DNA of 64,000 nucleotides from Pelodera strongyloides. Lineage: Eukaryota; Nematoda; Chromadorea; Rhabditida; Rhabditidae. Shown piece by piece: positions 26,701 through 36,226 of the stretch. The notes under the pieces were generated by a model, which was not told the DNA's origin, ran no database searches, and saw only the letters and a program-made list of their open reading frames with translations. How positions within the stretch are numbered: position 1 is the stretch's first letter; every line of letters begins with the position of its first letter. A program made the translations under genes and the position numbers. The stretch is from contig JAANDG010000601.1 in NCBI GenBank assembly GCA_036852015.1, positions 23,832-87,831 on the forward strand, given 5' to 3'.

Positions 26701-29700
26701 TATATTTCCTCCCTTTTTACTCTGCACCTATACAGCCCTCCTCGGTCTCAGACACCTTGCCGACATCCTGGAGAAAGGTGTTGCCCAGACCTGGAGCTAA
26801 TTGCCTAAAGCTAATTGCCCTAATTACTTTTGTGACGTCATCATCCAAGAGCTCCCTCTTGTTCCACGCCAATTAACCGTGGGATTCAGTGACCACGTGC
26901 TCGTTCTCTTTATTTCGGTGACTCAGTCGTAGACATTCTGAGCTGCCACCGCCTATACTGGAACCTGCAGCGGACGGATCGTGACGCATCAGCTGTATTC
27001 GTCATCGTCCGTGGGGTATCGACGTCCCGAGTGGAAGATCTAAACTACCGTAATCATCAGGATTGCGCGGCGTCCAATCGACGACCCGCGCCCAATAATC
27101 GACAAGACGGCGTGCACCACCCTGTACCCGTTCGCCTCGGCACCCAATCAGACACCCTTGCTGCACCATAGTGCCAACCATCAGGGTGTCTTCTACCAAC
27201 CGCCGCAGTCGATCAATAGTATTTCGATCAATAGTCCGGCACAGGCGTCCTCGTCAGCCATGATGCCCTATCCACCCCATATGACTGGACATCCACAAAC
27301 ACATCAGCATCAGATGCACCATCATCCGTATGAGATCAAACCGCCGACTTTCCCGGAGTTCACGTAAGTTAGTTTATACTTTTGGTCCTTGGCATTAAAG
27401 CGGTATGACACGCGGTTTTGAAACTTATGCTGGAGAAAAAGAACGGTACATAACTTCCCTATAATACATGAGAATACAATTGTCCAGCATGTTTCAATAC
27501 CACGTGCCCTACTCTTGAAAGTTTTCCAGGGATTGGGCAACCCTTCATTTTTATTCAGTACCGTCGAGATGTTTCATTCAGTATGGTATAGCCATAGATT
27601 TGAGCACTTAAACTGTAAATAACTATAACATTGCAAAGACTGGGTTTCGAAATTGTTTTCATTTTTTTTCTTGCGAAGACGCTTGTAATGATACCATTGT
27701 ACGCGTTTATGTGCAATGTTACATCATTTAATTATTGTTAATTATCCATTCCACTTGTCTATTATGTGCTTGATATTAGTATTCACTACCTTATCAGATA
27801 GTGTCACAACTGACACTGAGAATTGAGAATTGTTAAGTGATCCTTAGTAGCCGTCAACGAGTGCTGAGCTGAGCGCTGAATTAATTTTTTATATTTTAAA
27901 GTTTTTGCAAATCAGGGAACTAGGCCGCTTTTTCTACCGTGTGCAGTTCACAATTCTACAGTAGATACTAGTGAGACCTAAATAAGGTTTTTAAATAGGG
28001 AAATAAGGACCCTTTAAAATTAGACATGCCTTTTGCAGTTCCTGTTTTTCAATAACACATAAACCTAAGAATACTGGAAAATTCTTTTCGGGTACTTTCT
28101 TTTCTGTTTTCTTCATCATTTCAAGTTTCCACCTTACGAGATCTGAATATTATTCATATTAAAGGGATAATCTATCATTATATCTATAATTATACTCTGT
28201 CATCTCATATTAAGGCTAATATTGTACTTCCTTACCTCCTGTATTACTCATTAAATAATCGTATTTTTCATGTTTTTCACATTTTTTATATCATCGCATT
28301 AGACTGCCAATAATTCGATAATGTGCGGTATTAGGATAGTGCTCTTTTGGTGTAGTGATTTATTAGCTTCAACACTTTATTTGAACTATTTAAAGCGGCA
28401 TGACACATGGTTTGGGAAACGCATAAATTTATGTGTCGTTGGAACACAATTTGCATATACATACGTGTAAAAAAAGTTATGCAGTATATGTTGAAATCCA
28501 CGTGTCATATCGCTTTAAGGTACCCAGGTGTGCCACAAGTTGCACATTGATTAATCAGAGTGGTCTCGTTGCAGGCCGTTGGCCGAAGACCAGGCGCGCA
28601 CCCTTCCATAACCCGACCAAAGCCTAATAATTTTACCCAGTGCCCAGTGCCCACTTGAGCTTGAGACTAAAGGTCAGAACTGATCACCAGTCATATGCCG
28701 AGTTCCAAGCCTAAGCCTAAGCCTAAGCCTAAGCCTAAGTCCAAGCCCAGTGTAATCCTAGGCCTGATAAGTCTGAATGCTGAGTGCGTTTATTGATTTG
28801 TATAATGTTCAAATTAATATATAGATTACATAATAAGTAAATCTCAATGTTTGGCAAACAACTTGATATAAACAAAACTAAGTAATCGATGTTGCGACAA
28901 CACACACATTTTTCGTGTTGTCTGTAGTTAATCCGAAAATAGGGGGTACGTGCCATAAAGTACATAAATTGTTTGTTTCCCTTGCGGCCTTATAAGTTTA
29001 GTTTCATGTAAAAACTAAATCTCACCCAAACAACCAGAGTTCAATCCCATCTGCGTGCATCTTTTATGTATTCCCGTTGGGGGAAATGTAACCCGTACCA
29101 AACATCGGGCAGTTTTACTGGCCCTTTTATGCGCGTTTTATGCCCAAATTGAGCGCGTTTTCCGCATTTTGCGCGCTTTATAGTCGTTTTGTATAGAGCA
29201 CGGATGGATCGTTTGGATTGAGTTAGGATTGATGCGGAACATTTACTAGTGTTCTCTTTTGTAGTTCTACTTAGGCTTAGGCGTAGGCTTAGGCTTCAGA
29301 TCATTTATCGTGAGCACAGATCCCGACCAAAATTATAATACATCTGATCTTATATATGGCAACTTCCTTGGACCTCTAAGTAAAAATAAGCATTTCCAGA
29401 CACCGCTAACTTAAAAGGGATGGATTTGAATAGATGCCTGAAAATAGGGGGCATTCAGATCTTTTTGGTGTTAGACATTCGAATTCGAAACGTTGATCAG
29501 AAGTCAGTACATACAAAGTGATCGGCAAGTTGAGAGGGAGAGAGAGAGAGATGGAGAGAGGGAGAAAGAGCGAGGGAGAGAGAAAGGGCGGGAGTTATAT
29601 AAAGAGGAAATATAGAGAGAGATTTTTCACCCTTGGTCAATGGTTCGTAAAACTGGTATTATTTGCGTTCGCTCTTCCGCTTTTTTACATAATGGGCGAT

Positions 29701-31290
29701 GGCTACGTCAATTTAAAGGGCAGAGGTAGCAACACACTTATAAAACCATAAAATTCATAGCAATAACAGTGAGATTGGCGCCGAGAGTAGTTATGCTATG
29801 GCATTTAGTGGCAGAATGGTTAGTGATCTTTCGATGCCGTATGAGTATACACACGTGAAGAGAGAGGGTTATTGTTTCTATAACTATTCTCTTAACCTAA
29901 CATTTGATAAAATCAATTTAAGGAAGATTTTTTTCCAAAGAAGTCGTATAACCTCAGCATGGCATCTGAACTATTTATTGGTATCGGGTACAGTAAACAC
30001 GCTAGTGCTACAATGGTATTATACGTTTCGGTTACAATTACATACCGTAACCCTACAATTACATACCGTAACCCGTCACAAGCGAAGGCGGCTCAAGCCT
30101 TACATATGTAGAAGTAACATAGGTTCAAAGTTTGCCAACATCTTCCATTTTCTATCGATATTCTATGTGTACAATGTTTACAGTTCCCATGCGGTCTCGC
30201 CCTTTTATATCGAAACGATTTTATTTCGCCCGTAAAATCGCGCCTATTTCATCAATACATATAACAATACGAAGTGTGAAGCTTGACGATGTGTACTAGT
30301 TGTAGATTTATAGCTAATAAGGGACTTGAATGCAAATTTTTTTTGTACACAATATGTTATATACAGCTTGCAAACTTCAGTATTATGTTCACGTTAGTGT
30401 ATATTTGATAGCGCGAACTTTGTCCGTTACACTCAACAGGTTCTATACCGAGGAATTGCAGAGTATTACTAGAGTTTCGTGTGCGTATATGTTAATTTGC
30501 GTGTGGGAAATTGTAGACTGTAGACGCACTTTCAATTATGAATAAGTCAAATTAATCAGAATACAACAGTTTTTTACAGTGATTATGCTAATAATATGCA
30601 AAATTGATCAGTCATCGTGAGAATATTTAGTGGGTCTACGGTCTACCGTACAAATCATAAGAAACCCTAATTTCCCGTACACATGAGTTAGTTATTCAAG
30701 GAATGTGCTTATCTATCGAGCATAGTACATTGATGCTTTAGAAAAACATTAGTGCCCTGATTGTAAAGTATTACGGTAGCTTCTATGTTATCAGTATTTT
30801 CAATCTCCCCCTTCTTCGCTTGCCCTTGCCTCCCGAATGCTATAATACAGCGGCGCCCGTCTTTTGTTATCGTTTAAAATGTCGCCTGTATACTGTAGCC
30901 GCGGCTGAAAATAGAAAATAGAATCGACCATTTGGCACGCATTCACATCGTCAATATGGAAATTAACGTGTGGGAAAGAGGGATTGAACTAAGAATTTTG
31001 GTTTTCCTATTAGCGAATCGATGCACCATTTTTATGTAATGGTATGGGGTGTTGGGTATGGCTCAAGAATGAATGGTATGTGGTAATAGTTAATGTTATG
31101 GGGTATTTGCTAATGGTATGGGGTAATAGTGGGGTTTCCAACCAAATTAGTATCTTTCAGAAGTATGTTCCAGAGTAATCTCAGAGTAACCAACAGAGTC
31201 TTCGTATTGTCATAGCGTTAATCTGCCAATATACCATTGGTTAGAGGATTAAGCCTGATACATGTTGAGAAGCTGTGATACTCTCTCTCT

Positions 31291-31321
<31 letters not shown>

Positions 31322-33472
31322 AGCTCTCTCTCTCTCTCTCTGGTATCAACTATGGCACTTCAAAGGTACCGCGTCGCGGGTACTTCACCCCTTCCTTTAT
31401 TTGGGGTCATAATCTGCTAATCCGACGTACAAACCATCATGCACACGCGTATTCTCGAATCAAATACAGCTTGCACAAACAGAAAAGATCGTTGTGGAGG
31501 GTTAAAGCGATATAATGGCCGGTTTTTGAAACGAGTGTTGGACAACAGAATTTCCATGCAGCATATGCAAATGAGTACGATCAGAAGAAAACAAATCTAA
31601 CAAACTTCGAGCTCACTTAGAATAAATACATAGGAACATATGTCCGTCAAAGTTGCCTCGAACTAGGAAAGGAAAGAACTGTGGGCTTTTAAAGCTAAAG
31701 ATTCTACGGTAGCAGCTAGTCATTTTAGAAAACTAAGGCGTTCCTGTAAGCCTGTAATCCTGTTTCGCATTCCTAACCTATGTCTCACACGCTAGATGGA
31801 AATCAAATTCTCACCTAGAGGGCACTAATTAATTTTCCAGCGAATACATAGGAAATTGGTGAACCCATTTGGTGACCAACTCGTGACCATATTTCATCGA
31901 ATACCGTCATTAGTTGTCACCAAATGGTCACGAACTAGTCATCAGTTGGCTTTTTCGGTAAAGACCGTTTGGTGATGGGCCAACGACGTTTTTTTTATGT
32001 GGTTTCGGCAATAATTTCGTTTTCCTATGCACTTGTTATTGTTGGATATTCTAACAATGTTTTGCATTGTGTGTAACCACTATAAGCTGCAGTAGAAGAT
32101 ACGATTCCCTATCCATAGAGATGTAACCAGGGCTACGGTGGCAATTTCTTAATGTTAGATTACTGTATGTTGACCTACCGTATGCAAATTCTTCATGACG
32201 CTTGCATAGAAACCTACTCAAATTTATGATAATTATATAATAAGAATTATATAATAATATATTCTCTTGAATCAATAGTAACACTATTCCTCCATGTATG
32301 CTGTACATTCAAATAATTTTGGCCGTCTTTGTATGCGCGTGATTCATACGTCGCCCCGTTTTGCACTTTAGACACGATCGTTTTTTTCGTTCGCAAATAT
32401 TTTCTTCAACTTTGAGTGAAAGCAAAAATGTTGCTGGAGTAAAACACTGTAGGGAGCACCTACTTTCCCAGTGTAACAAGTCTACGTATTTAAAAAAAAG
32501 CGATAGTTTGTAAGTGTGGGGGAGACAAATGCGAGTTGAAAACAAATGGTTTCTTAAATGGTAACTACGTGAGGGCAGGCAGGGGTCTACAATAAATATG
32601 CTCATGGTCAGTAAACTTAGCAAAGTCATAATAATAATCGTTTATTCATTAACAATCAATACATCAACCCTATGCAAGTTTACCTGAAACATACAGTAGC
32701 CCTAGATGACTATACCTAATCTTACATTATCAGGAACTTTCCTAAAATATAACTTTATAATTATATTTTCAGTATGTCGATGGACGATCAAGAAAGGCGT
32801 AAGTTGGAGAGGAAGCGTCTGCGCAACCGTATGGCCGCATCAAAGTGCCGCCAGAAGAAACTCGAACGAATCGCCGACCTTGAGCAGCAAGTTTCCGAAG
32901 AAAAGGTTCGTGTTCTGAGACTGGGCAGCATTTTTTTGTTTCCGAAATAGTTTGTCTGCGTCGCTTTCCAATTCCGGCTTGAACGCACAACTTTGCCACC
33001 CTGTAGCGAGTTTTTGTCAAACGAATATCGCCAAAGTTTCGGTGCCTTAGTCCTTGTTGTTAGGCATTAGGTAGTACCACAAGTTAGAGAAATATCACGA
33101 GACAGCTTGTTATTCAATCGATATTCAAATTGTTAATGAAATTATTTATTACTGAAAGGGTGTAAAAGACAAACCAATTCAAATCTATCGTGGAGAACAG
33201 ACCTTGCATGCGGAGTTTGGGCGTCATCATGTCGAAGTGTGGTAAAATATAAGAAAAGCATAAATTAACGCATATGGTAATATACGGATGGAAAATATTA
33301 ATATATTTTTAATTATAATATTAGCTTATTGATTGATTTTCAGCAACGAGGCATTGCGATCGATAACGAGTTGGAGAAGATGCGGGTTTTATTTCGTGAT
33401 GTGCAGCAAAAAGTACTGCAACATCAGCAAAGAGGATGCCAGGGTACACCGGCATTTGCTTTCAAGTGTTAA
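7630..33472 (+). CDS. jun-1: Jun-family bZIP transcription factor (jun-1 orthologue), eleven coding exons
   Basis: Nuclear AP-1 subunit. Coding exons: 7630-7716, 10228-10297, 14321-14416, 18762-18909, 19285-19357, 19708-19824, 20539-20742, 21224-21339, 27061-27363, 32773-32905, 33344-33472; all phases agree, giving 491 aa. The N-terminus aligns with human c-Jun: [12 protein letters not shown] matches the JNK-docking segment, LKSPQFEMI the Ser73 region and TPTPT the Thr91/93 sites, followed by [12 protein letters not shown]. The basic region is [10 protein letters not shown], with the conserved Asn, Ala-Ala and Cys-Arg. The zipper keeps the family length and ends [12 protein letters not shown], but later leucine positions carry Glu, Ile, Met and Val. 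The middle is rich in Ser, Pro, Gln and His. The exon 8/9 junction (donor GTCAGT, acceptor ATCATCAG) is the weakest. Exons 3 and 9 carry in-frame ATGs (14329, 27260) that could start shorter forms. Confidence 0.93.
7727..7790. repeat. (CT)n microsatellite in jun-1 intron 1
   Basis: Nearly uninterrupted CT dinucleotides begin ten bases after the exon 1 donor. Similar CT runs on the coding strand lie at about 12430-12475, 13892-13962, 14650-14705, 14890-14930, 17715-17776 and 31280-31340. Confidence 0.9.
9701..9775. repeat. Interstitial telomere-like array with CCAAAG variants
   Basis: CCTAAG units alternate with CCAAAG, CCTAAA and CCGAAG variants over about 75 bases, so the array has diverged internally. 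It is the longest telomere-like tract in the window. Confidence 0.85.
10381..10545. repeat. Inverted-repeat element shared with 55120-55260
   Basis: It opens ATGGGATTTCCAAGTATGGC and closes GGATACTTGGAAAACCCAT, near mirror images. The interior TTACAGTATTTTGGAACTAC and TATATATGCAAGTTTCGTGC segments recur at 55120-55260. It is a small non-coding element in jun-1 intron 2. Confidence 0.7.
10769..11185. repeat. Long foldback element, first of three chained
   Basis: The two arms, starting TTAAAGGGTCAGGCCCATTT and ending with its complement AAATGGGCCTGACCCTTTAA, run inward for well over 150 bases each around the CCCCTCGCGCTAATTGGGCA part. It has no coding frame. Its right TTAA is also the left TTAA of the next element. 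Confidence 0.88.
11182..11668. repeat. Long foldback element, second of three chained
   Basis: The arms start TTAAAGGGATAGGTTCATCT and end in AGATGAAACTATCCCTTTAA. Inside, CTTCCTTTATTGGAAGCTAG and GGCTAATGGCAATTAGCC are mirrored on the other arm. It shares a TTTAAA junction with both neighbours. Confidence 0.88.
11665..12102. repeat. Long foldback element, third of three chained
   Basis: It starts TTAAAGGATCGCAGTCACTC and ends in GTAGTGACTGCGGACTAA. AACTCAGGGGGTGAACAAGT on the left is mirrored by ACTTGTTCACTCCCTGAGTT on the right. The right TTAA has mutated to CTAA. Confidence 0.85.
12770..12836 (-). pseudogene. tRNA-like sequence, degenerate
   Basis: Read on the minus strand, TAGTGTATTGGTAAAGTGCC resembles an internal box A and GGTTCAATCCC a box B at tRNA-like spacing. 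The stems do not pair well and no clear anticodon loop can be drawn, so this is a tRNA-derived relic or chance. Confidence 0.3.
13104..13251. repeat. Group A element, right end lost
   Basis: It begins TTAAAGCAAAACGCCGGCAGG and carries the usual GCTTATGCAAATGATCATAA and CGAGCTAAATCCGAGCAAAT core, but stops at AAACCGG without the GTATTTCGCTTTAA end. Confidence 0.75.
13330..13690 (+). other. GC-richer island in jun-1 intron 2
   Basis: This stretch is richer in G and C than the surrounding intron, with an open frame at 13337-13591 and CGCGCATATCGCGCACACGG near its right end. It also holds CACACGTCACAG, a half CRE. It could be another promoter or non-coding first exon upstream of exon 3; no splice donor was assigned. 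Confidence 0.25.
13892..13962. repeat. (CT)n microsatellite
   Basis: CT dinucleotides with periodic TTT interruptions. Overlapping open frames on both strands here are repeat artefacts. Confidence 0.9.
14835..14841 (+). promoter_or_regulatory. AP-1 consensus site in jun-1 intron 3
   Basis: A perfect TGACTCA lies within GGACTCAGTGACTCAGAG. One 7-base match is expected by chance every several kilobases, so alone it is weak support. Confidence 0.25.
15105..15250. repeat. Group B inverted-repeat element
   Basis: It starts TTAAAGCTGTACAACATCTG and ends CCGGCTGTTACATCGCTTTAA. The interior has the TTAGCATAAATG segment seen in group A. Confidence 0.75.
16311..16490. repeat. Group A element
   Basis: Full-length copy of about 180 bases with ACCGGCCGGTTTTGAAACGC at the left, CGGCCGGTATTTCGCTTTAA at the right, and AGCTCGATTTTTTATTC and TTCATTTGCATAAGC between. 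It lies in jun-1 intron 3. Confidence 0.85.
17715..17776. repeat. Pure (CT)n microsatellite
   Basis: About 31 uninterrupted CT dinucleotides, the longest pure dinucleotide run in the window. Confidence 0.95.
18224..18680. repeat. Minisatellite of AATACCGTAAACTTTGGAGT units
   Basis: About sixteen head-to-tail units occupy the end of jun-1 intron 3. Two unit lengths occur: one with TATCTCGTGC after GGAGT (about 30 bases) and one with only TCGTGC (about 26). Because several steps are not multiples of three, the minus-strand open frames here change phase and are repeat artefacts. Confidence 0.93.
19202..19230. repeat. Interstitial telomere-like array
   Basis: Four to five CCTAAG units within the short jun-1 intron between exons 4 and 5. 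Confidence 0.85.
19482..19654. repeat. Group A element in jun-1 intron 5
   Basis: Full-length copy in inverted orientation, with TTAAAGCGAAGTACTGGCCG at the left and CGGTATTTCGCTTTAA at the right. It occupies half of a 350-base intron. Confidence 0.85.
19850..20340 (-). mobile_element. tRNA-derived SINE-like element
   Basis: Read on the minus strand, at about 19985-20075 a box A-like segment (TAGCTCAGCAGGTAGAGC) is followed by GGTTCGAATACC, a good box B; the loop CTGTGAA between them would give a His-type GTG anticodon, but stems pair poorly. The flanks, including TATAAAGGAGAAGAGTTT and GAGCCCGTAGG, recur at 23655-23850 without the tRNA-like part. This suggests a dispersed Pol III retroelement; ends were not fixed precisely. 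Confidence 0.5.
21455..21636. repeat. Group A element
   Basis: It begins TTAAAGCGAAATACCGGCAT and ends CAGTATTTCGCTTTAA, with the usual core. Confidence 0.85.
22301..22468. repeat. Group A element, degenerate left end
   Basis: The left end has lost TTAAAGCG, reading CAGTCGGTTTTTGAAACGCA, while the right end GGTATTTCGCTTTAA is intact. Confidence 0.8.
22816..22843. repeat. Interstitial telomere-like array
   Basis: Four to five TTAGGC units, in the opposite orientation to most other arrays in the window. Confidence 0.85.
23655..23850 (-). mobile_element. Deleted copy of the SINE-like element
   Basis: TATATAAAGGAGAAGAGTTT, AAACGGGACGAAGCCTTTTC and GAGCCCGTAGGCCTCTTTGA parallel the 19850-20340 element, while the tRNA-like middle is mostly missing. 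Confidence 0.5.
24872..25057. repeat. Group A element
   Basis: It begins TTAAAGCGAAATAACGGCCG and ends CGGCCGTTATTTCGCTTTAA. Confidence 0.85.
25677..25785. repeat. (GA)n microsatellite
   Basis: GA-rich tract with CAG interruptions; open frames on both strands over it are artefacts of the repeat. Confidence 0.9.
26651..26925 (+). promoter_or_regulatory. Candidate internal jun-1 promoter with AP-1, CRE, GC-box and E-box sites
   Basis: The stretch before exon 9 holds TGACTCA at 26651-26657, a GC box GGGCGGGG at 26663-26670, a palindromic CRE TGACGTCA at 26833-26840, CACGTG at 26894-26899 and TGACTCA at 26919-26925. Further upstream an inverted pair of CRE-like sites, TACGTCAT and ATGACGTA, lies at 26148-26155 and 26169-26176. 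The region is much richer in CpG than the rest of the intron. It would drive a form starting at ATG 27260 and encoding 121 aa with the bZIP domain but without the JNK-docking part. Transcription from here is inferred. Confidence 0.5.
27395..27520. repeat. Group B element next to the exon 9 donor
   Basis: It begins TTAAAGCGGTATGACACGCG 32 bases after exon 9 and ends near CAATACCACGTGCCCTACTC. Confidence 0.65.
28390..28518. repeat. Group B element
   Basis: It begins TTAAAGCGGCATGACACATG and ends CACGTGTCATATCGCTTTAA. Confidence 0.8.
28706..28739. repeat. Interstitial telomere-like array
   Basis: Five to six CCTAAG units followed by a CCAAGCCCA variant. Confidence 0.85.
29272..29296. repeat. 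Interstitial telomere-like array
   Basis: About four TTAGGC units with one GCGTAGGC variant. Confidence 0.8.
31502..31690. repeat. Degenerate TTAA-type inverted-repeat element
   Basis: It starts TTAAAGCGATATAATGGCCG and has the TGCAAATGAGTACGATCAGA core, but the right end has decayed to about GGGCTTTTAAAG. Confidence 0.5.
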
Positions 33473-35673
33473 TCGAATAAGTTACTAACATTAAAGCGGT
33501 AGAACATCCGGTTTTTGAACCCATATATTGCGTGCTAATGAATATAATTTGACCAAAAAAATCGCCCAGTATCGCGCAGTTTTTCGCGTACACTTCGTGG
33601 AAATAAAGCGGCACGCATAAGTTCCAAAAACTGGCTGTTATACCGCTTTAAGACTGTATGTTTGGTATTAGACAGGCTATATTATTGATCGTGGATATCA
33701 ACTGCATTACACATTTCCTATATGATAACTATGATAAGGGTGCGTTCGATATGCTAATTTCTGCAAAAACGTCGAATGGTCCAAGTCATAAGTAGACGTT
33801 TTTGAGTGGTTTTGAACGTTTCTGCGCTAAAATATGAAATCGCCCATGTTGCTCCGAATAATGTTGCATTCCGGTAATTTCTGTAGTTCATTTCGAACGC
33901 ACAATCCTTTATCATTGTTATTTTTTTGAATGTCAAAATTCAAAATGCCATAAGTTACGGTACTAATTGTTGTACAAGATACAAGATCAGATTATTTAAT
34001 TTAAAATGAAGGAATGCAGACATTTTTATTTAATATAATTAATAATTTTTATATAATTTTAATTTTAAAATATAATTTTAATTAATATAATGATTAAACA
34101 TTTCCGCAGTCTATATATATCTTTTTTGTTTCTCATTGATCTCTTTCCTCACATTTTGTTTGTGGTTGCTATATAAAGCTTCAGTCGTTATATATGGCTT
34201 GTAATTATCAGTTATTAACTTTAGTGATCGAAAATAGTAAAATTTATATTGTTTAACATTTTTTACATGTTTGAACTTGTAAACAATTCATAACATTCCA
34301 ATTTTAATTCATAAAAATAGATTCGAGTTGTAATAGAAGTTCGTTGTTTCTGTTTCTTTTGTATTTTGCCATATTTTGTGTTTATTGATTGACTCGGTTC
34401 TCGTTCTGTTTAATATTTTTTGTTGTCTTTACCGGTAGCCCTTGTTTTTTTTATTATAATTATAATACATTTGAACATTGAGGTTTTTCTAAATCTCAGT
34501 AGCGTTTGGAATTTTGAAAACATGCTTTGCTCCGTGATTTTATTTCTACTTGGTTTCTTTATTTGTTTTTTTTTTGTTGTGCTCTTATTCGGTTTTTTAG
34601 TATTTTGAATTCTTTCGAAAACAGGGACAACTTTAAAGGGAGGAGACACCTAGATTCATATACGCTTACCATTTGTTCGAATCGCTAGTTTCTTACTAAA
34701 ACAATGAGCTCCCAGCACAAAGAAATTATGTGGTACGAGGTTTCTCTGCTCTTTAAATTATATATATATATAAATAACTAAAAGCCATTTAAACTCAGCC
34801 TCTATTTTTTTGACATGATCATTCCAGGTGTTTGAATTTTTTGTTTGTGATGTTCTGTATTATCGATTTTTTGTGTTATTGACATGATTTTTTTTCCTGA
34901 TTTTTCTTATTATTGTTAGTTATCTAGATTAGCATTTCTCCTAGTTTTTTTTCTTCGTTTGGTCTTTTTATTTGAAATGAATATTTTTTGAATATATTGC
35001 TATCTTTTCGAGTTAGTCTGATCGCGTATCTCCACAGGAATCTCAAAATGAAATCGCACAAAACGCAGTAGGAAACACAGTGAACACGCACTATCTTATT
35101 AAAAATTTAACAAATATATGGCTTTCAAGGGAGGCATTCACTATATATTCGACCTTTTTGTTCTATTTTCGCTAAATAGAAAATATATAGGAAAATAAAA
35201 AAAAAAAAAAAAAAAGCGAAAACAAACCACGCATGAAGAGAAACAAATACAAAAGGTTCTAGATCAATAAAACGCTCGATTGTAGCAGACCAGCAGACGA
35301 GCCTTTATTGAACATGTTGTCATAAAAAATAGAAAAGATTCAACCCGTACCAGATGAGGAATAAATAAAACACACACAGTAAAATAAATGAAAAACTTGA
35401 AGTTGTGTAGGAAGCGGGGTTTGAAAAGTATGCATGTATTTGGTATTTCCATGTATTACATGCAAATAACTGAAATAACTGCACAATAGTCCGCGACTTG
35501 ATTTGCATACCTAATAAGAGAATTGCATACAGTATACATACTTGTCTAGAATAAGAATTGGCTCAAAAAACGACAAATGCGTAGGTGATAGGGTATAGGT
35601 ATAGAATCGTCGACAGGTTAAGTTAAAAAATAATAATGCGGTCTTTGGAGAATTGCCAATTCTAAAAAATATT
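33473..35673. other. Convergent intergenic region after jun-1
   Basis: Very AT-rich DNA between two genes that point at each other. It carries a group B element at 33491-33651, right after the jun-1 stop and so probably in its 3' UTR, and a run of more than twenty A near 35200. No gene was recognised. Confidence 0.6.
33491..33651. repeat. Group B element in the probable jun-1 3' UTR
   Basis: It begins TTAAAGCGGTAGAACATCCG 19 bases after the stop codon and ends CTGTTATACCGCTTTAA. Confidence 0.8.
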
Positions 35674-36211
35674 TTAGCTGGATGAAGAATTTGCGTCGTT
35701 CGCGTAAACCACGTCGAATACGTCGTCGTCTATCTCACCAAGAAGCATTCCACGTTCTTGAAGCTCTGAATTTTGTTTTATATTTTATTGGAACAATCAT
35801 AAAGCAAAAGGAAAAAAATGAACGAAATATAGCCAGGTCCCACCTAGTAAGGGACTAAGGGACCCTATTCGTTCAATTCTAACGGAGAACAATTGGTTTT
35901 TGGTGTGAATACGACTAACAAATAGTTTTGTCCCTTGCCAAGTGGTAAGATACGGCGTTGTGTATCTTAGGGTCACTTTTTGCATATCATCAATAAACTA
36001 TTATATAAAATATGTGGCCTTTAGGAATCAAAATTTCTGCATGAATACAGCTGCATGTTCACTGATTGCCGAATATGAATATGAACAGTTATTGTTACTC
36101 ATTTATTAATATTGTTATGATAATACTATTTTAATCACCTTTAAATGGTCGAAAAAGTCCTCGAAGCTCGCATTCGATAATCCCCGCGGCGAAAATCACG
36201 GGCACAGTCAT
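35674..36211 (-). CDS. Small two-exon protein (54 aa), hydrophobic N-terminus, unknown function
   Basis: Exon 1 is 36211-36139 and exon 2 is 35765-35674, joined in phase through a short intron (donor GTGATT, acceptor AAAATTCAG). The product begins MTVPVIFAAGIIEC, a hydrophobic stretch of about a dozen residues, continues with an Arg/Phe/Leu-rich segment (RGLFRPFKELQERG), and ends in an acidic tail (EIDDDVFDVVYANDA then four Ser). The ATG follows a TTTACAG acceptor by four bases, fitting a spliced-leader start, so the gene may be complete. An upstream exon in phase cannot be excluded. It could be a single-pass or peripheral membrane microprotein. I recognise no family. Confidence 0.6.
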
Positions 36212-36215
36212 GTAC

Positions 36216-36226
36216 CTGTAAACAAT
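36216..36226 (-). promoter_or_regulatory. Probable spliced-leader or splice acceptor before the 54-aa gene
   Basis: Read on the minus strand, TAATTGTTTACAG stands four bases before the ATG. In nematodes an acceptor so close to a start codon with no exon before it usually marks trans-splicing. Confidence 0.4.

Larger units (their letters stand above)
21340..27060 (+). other. jun-1 intron 8 (5.7 kb)
   Basis: The intron holds three group A elements, a SINE-related fragment, a telomere-like array and a GA microsatellite. Its last kilobase is GC-rich and carries the candidate internal promoter. No exon was recognised elsewhere in it. Confidence 0.55.
27364..32772 (+). other. jun-1 intron 9 (5.4 kb)
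   Basis: Between the Pro/His-rich exon 9 and the bZIP exon. It holds group B elements at 27395-27520 and 28390-28518, telomere-like arrays at 28706-28739 and 29272-29296, a GA-rich tract at about 29530-29590, a CT tract at 31280-31340 and a relic of the ACCATTTGGTGA family at 31845-31982. An open frame of 145 codons at 29798-30235 was not accepted as a gene. Confidence 0.6.

Noticed and set aside
29798..30235. 145-codon open frame on the plus strand within jun-1 intron 9
   Set aside because: No domain, no signal peptide, composition like the surrounding DNA, and it contains a tandem repeat (TTACATACCGTAACCC). Long frames of this size occur by chance in 64 kb.
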